Origin: Streptomyces deccanensis
GTDB taxonomy: Bacteria; Actinomycetota; Actinomycetes; Streptomycetales; Streptomycetaceae
Assembly: GCF_022385335.1 (NCBI RefSeq)
Contig: NZ_CP092431.1
Span: 8,494,001 to 8,558,000 of the forward strand
DNA length: 64,000 nt
Reading direction: 5' to 3'
Positions within the stretch are counted from its first letter, which is position 1, and each line of letters starts with the position of its first letter. Positions 57,393-64,000 of this stretch are shown one piece after another. The notes beneath the pieces are model-generated. The model saw only the letters and a program-made list of their open reading frames with translations, did no database searches and was not told where the DNA came from. Made by a program: the position numbers and the translations under genes.

Positions 57393-58454
57393 TTGCAGGC
57401 AGCCGTCACCGTCACCCCCTCCCGCATCCCCGAGCTGCTGCTCGGCCTCGCCACCGTCCGCCCCGTCTTCGTCTGGGGCGCCCCCGGCATCGGAAAGTCC
57501 TCCCTCGTACGGGACTTCGCCGAGTCGCTGGGCCTGGAGTGCGTGAGCCTCCTCGGTACGCAGCTCGCGCCGGAGGACCTGATGGGCGTGCCGCAGATCC
57601 GCGACGGCCGCTCCGTGTTCTGCCCGCCGGAGGCGATCGCCCGCGACGAGCCGTACTGCCTGTTCCTGGACGAGCTGAACGCGGCCACCCCGGATGTGCA
57701 GAAGGCGTTCTACTCGCTGATCCTGGACCGCCGTATCGGCACCTACGAGCTGCCGAAGGGCTCGATCGTCATCGGCGCCGGCAACCGGGCCACCGACAAC
57801 GCCCTCGCCCGTCCCATCGCCTCCGCGCTGGTCAACCGTCTCACCCACGTCCACCTCCAGGCCTCGGCCAAGGACTGGCTCGTGTGGGCGGAGGACAACG
57901 GCATCCACCCCTGGATCCTGGACCACCTCACCGACCGCCCGGACCACCTGTGGTCGAAGCCGCCGAAGAGCGAGGAGCCGTTCTCGACGCCCCGCTCCTG
58001 GCACATGCTCTCCGACGCGCTGCACTCCTTCGGGCGCGACCTCGACGAGGAGACCCTGAAGGTCCTCGCGCACGGCACGCTGACGCCCGCGCACGCGGTG
58101 GCCTTCTGCGGCTACGTCAAGATCGTGCGCAGCAGGTTCGGCATCGAGGCGATCCTCAAGGGCGAGGCCGGCTGGCCCCACCGCGTGGAGGACCGCGACC
58201 TGCTGTACTACCTCGCCGACTCGTTCCGCGGGCGGCTGATCAAGGAACTGCCGGTCAGCAAGCAGCACATGTCGGCGAACGGGCGGCAGACCGCGTACCG
58301 CGCCAAGTCCCTCCTGGTGCGGCTCGCGGAGATCTCCGTCGAGGTCGCCCAGACCGTCATCGCCGACGACAACGACGGCAATCCCGTGCTGCCCGCCTGG
58401 TTCCTGGTCGAGGCGGCCCGCGACATGCCCCGGCTGGTGGAGGCCCGCCGGTGA
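57393..58454 (+). CDS. MoxR-type AAA+ ATPase
   Basis: A 353-residue AAA+ ATPase of the MoxR group (ATPase that pairs with VWA proteins for chaperone-like maturation). Walker A WGAPGIGKSS (about 28-37), Walker B CLFLDELNAATPD (about 89-101), sensor region GSIVIGAGNRATDNALARPIASALVNR (sensor 1 Asn), and arginine-bearing C-terminal helices. It overlaps the next gene (HExxH/VWA) as GTGA. Start is TTG at 57393 with GGAG 8 bases upstream; no ATG or GTG fits better. It is expected to hydrolyse ATP to remodel its partner or a cofactor-loaded enzyme. Confidence 0.9.
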   Translation: MQAAVTVTPSRIPELLLGLATVRPVFVWGAPGIGKSSLVRDFAESLGLECVSLLGTQLAPEDLMGVPQIRDGRSVFCPPEAIARDEPYCLFLDELNAATPDVQKAFYSLILDRRIGTYELPKGSIVIGAGNRATDNALARPIASALVNRLTHVHLQASAKDWLVWAEDNGIHPWILDHLTDRPDHLWSKPPKSEEPFSTPRSWHMLSDALHSFGRDLDEETLKVLAHGTLTPAHAVAFCGYVKIVRSRFGIEAILKGEAGWPHRVEDRDLLYYLADSFRGRLIKELPVSKQHMSANGRQTAYRAKSLLVRLAEISVEVAQTVIADDNDGNPVLPAWFLVEAARDMPRLVEARR

Positions 58455-60262
58455 GCACGTCCGGTGGCAAGCGGCAGGGCGGAAAGAAGACCAAGCGCGA
58501 CCTCGCCGGTGAGGCGTTCGAGGCCGGGCTGGAGGCGGTGCGCCACAACCCCGCGCTGCGGGCGGTCGGGTTCACCGTCTGCCGCACGGAGAAGTGCGAC
58601 CTCGCGCCTCGCGAAGGTCTCGTCCGGGTCGACTCCGACGGCGTGCTGCACGCGCACCCCGACCGGCTCGCCGCCCCCGACGCCTGGGCCTGGGCCATCG
58701 CCCACGCCGCCGTCCACCTGGGCTTCGGGCACGTCCCGGCGGCGCAGGGCGTGCGGACCCAGCCCGACCGGTACGACCTCGCCGCCCGCTGCGTCGCCGT
58801 CAACCGGTTCCTGCTCACCTTCCCTGTGGGCCTGACGCCCGAGGACCTGCCCGCCCGCTACCCGGACGGCGACGAGGAGCGCCTCGCCGCCCGCTGGCGC
58901 CGGGACGGGCTCCCGGCTGCGTACGCGCACTGCGGCACGGCCGGTGACGAGCCCGACCAGCTCCTGCTGACCTGGCCCAAGTGGCGCGGTACGCCCACGG
59001 ACTGGCAGCTCGCCTTCGCGCACGCCCTCACCCGCACGATGTCCGCCGCGATGGACATGGCGGGGGGCCGCCGCGAGTCCCTGGACGACGAGCCGATCCT
59101 CAGGCGTCCCTGGGAGAAGGCACTGAGCTGGTTCATCTCCTCCTACCCGCTGCTCGGCGGCATCGCGGCCGGTATCCGCATCGTCGCCGACGTCGAACTC
59201 GCCCACGCCCACGGCATCTCCATCGCGGCCGTCGACGCGGAGGCGGGGGAGATCTACATCAACCCGCTGCGCCAGTTCGACGACGAGGAGTGGCGCTTCA
59301 TCCTCGCCCACGAGATGCTGCACGCCGCCCTGCGCCACGGCGACCGCTGCGGCACCCGCGACCCGTATCTGTTCAACATCGCCGCCGACTACGTCATCAA
59401 CGACTGGCTGCGCGAGATGCGGGTCGGCACGATGCCCGAGGGGCTGCTGTACGACCCCGGGCTGTCCGGGCTGTCGGCCGAGGAGGTCTACGACCGGATC
59501 GCCGGCGACCTGCGCCGGATGCGCCGGCTCGCCACCTTGCGCGGCAGGGGCGCCGGTGACATCCTCGGCGGCCCGCTCGGCTCGCCGCGCGACTACGTCG
59601 ACCTCGACGAGTTCTACCGCCGCGGCCTCGCCCGGGGCTTCGACCTGCACGAGCGGCAGGAACGCGGCCTGCTGCCCGCCGGTCTGGTCGAGGAGATCCG
59701 CGCCCTCAGCCATCCGCCCCTGCCCTGGGACGCGCAACTCGCGCGCTGGTTCGACGAGTTCGTGCCCCGCCCGCAGGCGGTACGGACCTACGCGCGTCCC
59801 TCGCGCCGTCAGTCCGCCACCCCCGACATCCCGCGCGCCGGACGGTACTTCCCGCCCGAGGAGATCACCCGGTGCACCTTCGGCGTCGTGCTCGACACCT
59901 CCGCCTCCATGGACCGCACGCTGCTCGGCAAGGCGTTGGGCGCGATCGCCTCGTACGCCGAGGCCCGTGACGTACCGGCCGCCCGGGTCGTCTTCTGCGA
60001 CGCGGCCCCGCACGACGCGGGGTTCCTGCCCGTCACCGAGATCGCCGGACGGGTGCGGGTGCGCGGGCGCGGCGGTACGGAGCTGCAGCCGGGCGTCGAT
60101 CTGCTGCACCGTGCCGAGGACTTCCCGCCGCGCGCGCCGGTCCTCGTCATCACGGACGGCTGGATCGACGTGCTGCGGGTGCGGCGGGAGCACGCGTACC
60201 TGATTCCACAAGGTGCTCGCCTGCCGTTCACCGCGCGGGGGCCGGTGTTCAGGGTGAGATGA
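58451..60262 (+). CDS. Metallopeptidase-like and VWA-like protein (DUF2201 type)
   Basis: 603 residues. Residues about 1-400 form the DUF2201 putative metallopeptidase domain with the zincin motif FILAHEMLHAALRHGDRC (HExxH at about 285-290). The C-terminal part (about 470-600) is a VWA-like domain with TFGVVLDTSASMDRTLLGKALGAI (MIDAS DxSxS near 481-485) and VLVITDGWID. Coupled by GTGA to the MoxR gene. MoxR-VWA pairs assemble or activate metal enzymes or clear proteins; here the HExxH suggests that the same chain may also cut. Substrate unknown. Confidence 0.87.
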   Translation: MSTSGGKRQGGKKTKRDLAGEAFEAGLEAVRHNPALRAVGFTVCRTEKCDLAPREGLVRVDSDGVLHAHPDRLAAPDAWAWAIAHAAVHLGFGHVPAAQGVRTQPDRYDLAARCVAVNRFLLTFPVGLTPEDLPARYPDGDEERLAARWRRDGLPAAYAHCGTAGDEPDQLLLTWPKWRGTPTDWQLAFAHALTRTMSAAMDMAGGRRESLDDEPILRRPWEKALSWFISSYPLLGGIAAGIRIVADVELAHAHGISIAAVDAEAGEIYINPLRQFDDEEWRFILAHEMLHAALRHGDRCGTRDPYLFNIAADYVINDWLREMRVGTMPEGLLYDPGLSGLSAEEVYDRIAGDLRRMRRLATLRGRGAGDILGGPLGSPRDYVDLDEFYRRGLARGFDLHERQERGLLPAGLVEEIRALSHPPLPWDAQLARWFDEFVPRPQAVRTYARPSRRQSATPDIPRAGRYFPPEEITRCTFGVVLDTSASMDRTLLGKALGAIASYAEARDVPAARVVFCDAAPHDAGFLPVTEIAGRVRVRGRGGTELQPGVDLLHRAEDFPPRAPVLVITDGWIDVLRVRREHAYLIPQGARLPFTARGPVFRVR

Positions 60263-60350
60263 GCCTCGGACCCGCCGGAATGTGATCGGATAAGGGCACG
60301 GAACCCCGGCGACGGGACTCCGGCATCATGACCCACAGAAAGGACTCATC

Positions 60351-60776
60351 GTGGCCACCACGCGCACCGCACACACCGTCTGGGAAGGCGAGCTGCTCAA
60401 GGGCACCGGCACCGTCACCTTCGACTCCTCCGGCATCGGTTCGCAGCCGGTGTCGTGGCCGTCGCGCGCGGAGCAGGCGAACGGCAAGACCAGCCCCGAG
60501 GAGCTGATCGCGGCCGCCCACTCCAGCTGCTTCTCCATGGCGCTCTCCCACGGCCTCACCGGCGCGGGCACCCCGCCCACCCGTCTGGAGACCAAGGCCG
60601 ACGTGACCTTCCAGCCGGGTGAGGGCATCACCGGCATCCACCTCACCGTCCGCGGCGAGGTCCCCGGCCTGGACGCGGCCGGCTTCCAGGAGGCGGCCGA
60701 GGGCGCAAAGAAGAACTGCCCGGTCAGCCAGGCTCTGACCGGCACGACGATCACGCTGACGGCCGAGCTGGCCTGA
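60351..60776 (+). CDS. OsmC/Ohr-family peroxiredoxin-like protein
   Basis: A 141-residue thiol peroxidase of the OsmC group: VWEGELLKGTGTVTFDSSGIGSQPVSW, then the reactive Cys60 in AAAHSSCFSMALSHGL and the second Cys123 in AKKNCPVSQAL. It reduces organic hydroperoxides with a dithiol. GTG start, with AAAGGA at 8 bases upstream. It follows the VWA gene by 88 bases and precedes the Hsp70 gene by 123. Confidence 0.92.
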   Translation: MATTRTAHTVWEGELLKGTGTVTFDSSGIGSQPVSWPSRAEQANGKTSPEELIAAAHSSCFSMALSHGLTGAGTPPTRLETKADVTFQPGEGITGIHLTVRGEVPGLDAAGFQEAAEGAKKNCPVSQALTGTTITLTAELA

Positions 60777-60807
60777 CCGACTGCTTCGTGCGCCCCGTCT
60801 CCGCCCC

Positions 60808-60837
60808 ATTGACAGGAACCCACTCAAGTTTTGTGCT
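60808..60837 (+). promoter_or_regulatory. Hsp70 promoter with partial HAIR (HspR) site
   Basis: TTGACA (60809-60814) is a good -35, followed 17 bases later by TGTGCT (60832-60837), a weak -10. The bases ATTGACA-N7-ACTCAAG (60808-60828) match the HspR repressor consensus CTTGAGT-N7-ACTCAAG fully on the right half and at four of seven bases on the left. HspR overlapping the -35 would repress. Confidence 0.5.
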
Positions 60838-60899
60838 GGTGGTGGGAACACTTGGCGGACCTCGCGGGTCCTTGTGGACTCCGCTGGAAGGGGACGGCG

Positions 60900-62780
60900 A
60901 TGGGGCGTGCGGTCGGGATCGATCTCGGCACGACGAACTCGGTGGTGGCCCTGCTGGAGGGCGGTGAGCCGACCGTCGTCGTGAACGCGGAGGGGCAGCG
61001 GACCACACCGTCGGTGGTGGCCTTCGCCAAGAACGGCGAGGTGCTCGTCGGCGAGGTGGCCAAGCGGCAGGCCGTGACGAACGTGGAGCGCACCGCGCGT
61101 TCCGTCAAACGCCATATGGGCGGCGCGAGTTGGCGGTTCCCGGCGGAAGGGTCCGTGGACGGCACCCGCTACCGGGCCCAGGAACTGTCCGCGCGTGTCC
61201 TGCAGAAGCTGAAGCGGGACGCGGAGTCGTACCTCGGCGAGGACGTCACTGACGCCGTCATCACCGTGCCCGCGTACTTCGACGACGCGCAGCGGCAGGC
61301 GACCAAGGAGGCGGGGGAGATCGCGGGCCTGAAGGTCCTGCGGATCATCAACGAGCCCACGGCCGCGGCCCTCGCGTACGGCCTGGACCGGGGCGAGGAG
61401 CAGACCGTCCTCGTCTTCGACCTCGGCGGCGGCACCTTCGACGTCTCCCTCCTGGAGATCGGCGACGGGGTCATCGAGGTGAAGGCCACCAACGGCGACA
61501 CCCGGCTCGGGGGCGACGACTGGGACCAGCGGGTGGTCGAGCACCTCGTCAAACGGTTCCAGGGGAAGCACGGTGTCGATCTCGGCCGCGACAAGATGGC
61601 GTTGCAGCGGCTGCGCGAGGCGGCGGAGCGGGCCAAGATCGAGCTGTCCAGCTCCTCCGAGACGTCGATCAACCTCCCGTACATCACCGCGTCCGCCGAG
61701 GGGCCGCTCCACCTGGAGGAGGGCCTGACGCGCGCCCAGTTCCAGGAGCTGACCGCCGATCTGCTCGACCGCTGCCGGACACCGTTCCACCAGGCCGTCA
61801 AGGACGCGGGGGTGAAGCTGGCCGCGATCGACCACGTCATCCTCGTCGGCGGTTCGACGCGGATGCCCGCCGTCAGCGACCTGGTGCGGGAACTCACCGG
61901 CAAGGACCCGCACAAGGGCGTGAACCCCGACGAGGTGGTGGCGGTCGGCGCCGCGCTGCAGGCGGGCGTCATCCGGGGCGACGTGAAGGACGTGCTGCTC
62001 CTCGACGTCACCCCGCTGTCCCTGGGCATCGAGACCAAGGGCGGCATCATGACGAAGCTCATCGAACGCAACACCACCATCCCGACCCGCCGTTCGGAGA
62101 TCTTCACCACGGCCGCCGACAACCAGCCCTCGGTCGGCATCCAGGTCTACCAGGGCGAGCGGGAGATCGCCGCGTACAACAAGAAGCTGGGCGTCTTCGA
62201 CCTCACCGGGCTGCCCCCGGCGCCGCGTGGCGTCCCGCAGATCGAGGTGGCCTTCGACATCGACGCGAACGGCATCATGCACGTCTCGGCGAAGGACCTC
62301 GCCACCGGCCGCGAACAGAAGATGACGGTGACCGGCGGCTCCGCGCTCCCCAAGGACGACATCGACCGCATGATGCGGGAGGCCGAGCAGTACGCCGACG
62401 ACGACCGCCGGCGCCGTGAGGCCGCCGAGACCCGCAACCACGCCGAGCAACTCGCCTACCAGACCGAGAAGTTCCTCCGCGACAACGAGGACCGGGTCCC
62501 CGCCGACAGCAGGGCCGAGGTGGAGGCCGCGGTGGCCGAGGTGAAACGCCTCCTGGAGCACCCGGAGGACATCGCCCCCCTCCGCACCGCCACCGACCAC
62601 CTCACCACCGTCAGCCAACGCATGGGCCAGTCCATGTACGCGGCCGCGGCCGCCGGCCGGGCCGACACACCGCCCCCCGGCCCCGCCGAGGACGGGACCG
62701 AGGACGGGACGGAGGACGGGACCGTGGTCGACGCGGAGATCGTGGACGACGAGAAGGGGCCGAAGGGAGGCGCCGCGTAG
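60900..62780 (+). CDS. Hsp70/DnaK-family chaperone (second copy type)
   Basis: A 626-residue Hsp70. ATPase: [19 protein letters not shown] (P-loop 1), [47 protein letters not shown]. Substrate-binding domain: [16 protein letters not shown] and [19 protein letters not shown]. The C-terminal lid is helical, then a repeated [12 protein letters not shown] spacer. No GrpE, DnaJ or HspR gene lies beside it, unlike the main dnaK operon, so it is probably a paralogue. The ATG at 60900 has AAGGGG 7 bases upstream. A partial HspR site lies in its promoter. Confidence 0.9.
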   Translation: MGRAVGIDLGTTNSVVALLEGGEPTVVVNAEGQRTTPSVVAFAKNGEVLVGEVAKRQAVTNVERTARSVKRHMGGASWRFPAEGSVDGTRYRAQELSARVLQKLKRDAESYLGEDVTDAVITVPAYFDDAQRQATKEAGEIAGLKVLRIINEPTAAALAYGLDRGEEQTVLVFDLGGGTFDVSLLEIGDGVIEVKATNGDTRLGGDDWDQRVVEHLVKRFQGKHGVDLGRDKMALQRLREAAERAKIELSSSSETSINLPYITASAEGPLHLEEGLTRAQFQELTADLLDRCRTPFHQAVKDAGVKLAAIDHVILVGGSTRMPAVSDLVRELTGKDPHKGVNPDEVVAVGAALQAGVIRGDVKDVLLLDVTPLSLGIETKGGIMTKLIERNTTIPTRRSEIFTTAADNQPSVGIQVYQGEREIAAYNKKLGVFDLTGLPPAPRGVPQIEVAFDIDANGIMHVSAKDLATGREQKMTVTGGSALPKDDIDRMMREAEQYADDDRRRREAAETRNHAEQLAYQTEKFLRDNEDRVPADSRAEVEAAVAEVKRLLEHPEDIAPLRTATDHLTTVSQRMGQSMYAAAAAGRADTPPPGPAEDGTEDGTEDGTVVDAEIVDDEKGPKGGAA

Positions 62781-62851
62781 GCCTTCCGGGGCCGAACCGG
62801 CTGCGGGCGGCGACGGCGAGCGGCGACTGTGGGCGGCGGTGGGGTGGAGGT

Positions 62852-63715
62852 TCAGTACCGGTCGCGGTAGCGCTTCAGGATGTCCCTCGTCGCCTCGGCG
62901 GACGCGGCGTGTGCCGCCATGTGGTCGAGGACCTCGAGGTGGAGGGAGACCTCTTTGCGGGAGTCGAGGTAGAGGGCGCCGGAGAGGTACTCGGTGTAGA
63001 CCATGTCGGGGAGTTCGGGTTCGGCGAAGCGGAAGAGGGAGAACGGGGCGTAGGTGCCGGGGTGCGGGCCGCTGGCGAACTCGCAGACCTGGAGGATCAC
63101 ATGGTCCTGCTCGGTGACGTCGAGGAGGCGGTCGATCTGGTCACGCATGACCTGGGAGCGGATGCTCACCGGCCGCGTCAGGGCCGTCTCGTCCATGATC
63201 ACCCATAGGTGCGGCGGCTTCTCCTGGGTGAGGAGCTTCTGTCTCGCCATCCGCAGCGACACATGCCGTTCGATCGACTCGGGACCGGTCTGCCCGACCG
63301 TCCCGGCCTCCATCACGGCCCGCGCGTACTCCTCCGTCTGCAGCATCCCCGGCACGAAGTGCGGCTCGTAATGCCGGATCAGATGGGCCGCGCCCTCCAG
63401 GCTGACGTACACGCTGAACCAGTCGGGCATCACGTCGTGGAACCGCTGCCACCAGCCCGGTTTGTTCGCCTCCTCGGCCAGCGCCACGAACGCGGCGACC
63501 TCGTGCTCGGCGACACCGTACGTCGTCAGCAGCACCTGGACGTAGGGGATCTTGAGCGCGACGTCGGCGGTCTCCATGCGCCGTACGGTCGCCGGGGCGA
63601 CCCGGAGGACGCGTGCCGCCTCCTCGCGCTTGAGCCCGGCGGACTCCCGCAGTTCCTGGAGCCGTCTTCCGAGCACCACCTGACCCACGGTGGGCGCGGC
63701 CCGCCGCTCACTCAC
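62852..63715 (-). CDS. XRE-family DNA-binding protein with DUF5753
   Basis: 287 residues. An N-terminal Xre-type HTH (about 12-60: VGQVVLGRRLQELRESAGLKREEAARVLRVAPATVRRMETADV) and a C-terminal DUF5753 (about 105-280: MLQTEEYARAVME, ETALTRPV, MVYTEYLSGALYLD). This family often adjoins a small DUF397 gene and a histidine-kinase-like ATPase gene in Streptomyces; no DUF397 follows here. The GTG at 63715 has GGGAGG 6 bases upstream; another GTG at 63730 would also be in frame. It is divergent from the gene at the right edge. Confidence 0.88.
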   Translation of the reverse strand: MSERRAAPTVGQVVLGRRLQELRESAGLKREEAARVLRVAPATVRRMETADVALKIPYVQVLLTTYGVAEHEVAAFVALAEEANKPGWWQRFHDVMPDWFSVYVSLEGAAHLIRHYEPHFVPGMLQTEEYARAVMEAGTVGQTGPESIERHVSLRMARQKLLTQEKPPHLWVIMDETALTRPVSIRSQVMRDQIDRLLDVTEQDHVILQVCEFASGPHPGTYAPFSLFRFAEPELPDMVYTEYLSGALYLDSRKEVSLHLEVLDHMAAHAASAEATRDILKRYRDRY

Positions 63716-63763
63716 GCCACGCCTCCCCACGCGCCGAGATACCCCACCAGTCTGTCATGTCCC

Positions 63764-63898
63764 GGTGACCTCTCACAGGGGTGACCGGAAGGCAATGCTC
63801 CGGCGGACTCCGGTACGGCGACCCCCGCAGGGTACGGGAGCCATGACCTCGGAGGTAATCGACCGCCGTACACCCCGCGAGGCAAGGTGAGGTCACCG
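63764..63898. promoter_or_regulatory. Repeated GGTGACC-like elements between divergent genes
   Basis: GGTGACC occurs at 63764-63770 and again at 63780-63786 (16-base spacing), with a related GGTGAGGTCACC at 63887-63898. They sit in the divergent gap between the XRE gene and the right-edge gene, a suitable place for an HTH operator. No evidence beyond position and repetition. Confidence 0.3.
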
Positions 63899-63930
63899 CC
63901 CATCCACCGCCTCGACGGAGCGTGATTGCC

Positions 63931-64000
63931 ATGTCTATGACCATCCCGACCGCCCGGCTCGCCGTGCTCGCCCGGAGTGCCGACCCCCGCACCATGCTGC
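63931..64000 (+). CDS. Truncated gene at the right window edge
   Basis: Only 23 codons are visible (MSMTIPTARLAVLARSADPRTML). The ATG follows CGGAG with a 10-base gap. It runs divergent from the XRE-DUF5753 gene, where Streptomyces commonly have an ATPase or DUF397 partner, but too little is present to name a family. The gene continues past the window. Confidence 0.5.
   Translation, partial: MSMTIPTARLAVLARSADPRTML

Noticed and set aside
63795..63890. A 31-codon reading frame starting at 63795 with GGAAGG two bases upstream
   Set aside because: The spacing is too short for a ribosome site, it overlaps a likely control region and has no recognisable sequence. Could be a leader peptide, but unsupported.
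1..64000. CRISPR arrays, rRNA, tRNA and insertion sequences
   Set aside because: No repeat-spacer pattern, no recognisable rRNA or tRNA stretch and no transposase. The 12- and 15-base tandem repeats have no spacers.

Overview
This is high-GC actinobacterial DNA, almost certainly from a Streptomyces chromosome. Coding is dense with strong GC bias at the third codon position. Many genes start with GTG, use ATGA or GTGA overlaps, or lack a Shine-Dalgarno and look leaderless. The gas-vesicle genes lie in the Streptomyces order gvpO-A-F-G-Y-Z-J-L-S-K. I see no rRNA, tRNA, CRISPR array, transposase or intact phage genes, so this reads as chromosome rather than a mobile island. Synteny with S. coelicolor is stated from memory, not from a search.

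Layout. 1-8075: a TetR regulator and a double-module 3-hydroxyacyl-CoA dehydrogenase (short-chain acyl-CoA metabolism), a HEAT-repeat protein, a GNAT enzyme, a secreted S33 peptidase, a radical SAM repair-type protein behind a LexA (SOS) box, and an SRPBCC protein. 8253-14263: an MFS transporter fused to three carboxypeptidase-regulatory-like domains, a PAS/GAF/PP2C/kinase-fold switch protein, and a methyltransferase. 14359-19479: a four-gene peptidase operon (M55, M20, S9, S66) that looks built for D-amino-acid or peptidoglycan-peptide turnover. 19546-23458: small metabolic and envelope genes, including an arginase-fold protein with altered metal ligands.

23626-50337 is a stress block. An NDH-2/transketolase/LigD-type polymerase operon is followed by the ten-gene gas-vesicle operon, a 56-residue hydrophobic peptide, a PAP2-diacylglycerol-kinase fusion, an ABC-F protein, a PfpI-KatE operon, a PLP decarboxylase, a CBS protein, a PoxB-like enzyme, a SigB-family sigma factor, a PAS/GAF protein and a GAF-ANTAR regulator. 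Five transcription units here (NDH-2, gvpO, poxB-like, sigma factor, GAF-ANTAR) carry upstream GTTT-N14-16-GGG elements resembling the Streptomyces SigB-type promoter. Two of these lie back to back between the sigma gene and the poxB-like gene. The sigma factor may therefore control the block, including itself.

50540-64000: an aminotransferase-like protein without the usual lysine, coupled to a metallo-beta-lactamase hydrolase; a DedA protein with a second such hydrolase; a resolvase-like degenerate protein; a membrane-bound alkaline-phosphatase-fold enzyme; a MoxR ATPase with a HExxH/VWA partner; OsmC; a second Hsp70 behind a partial HspR (HAIR) site; an XRE-DUF5753 regulator; and a truncated gene at the right edge. 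A dispersed hairpin repeat (six copies, both orientations) sits at gene ends and even supplies the last codons of two proteins.
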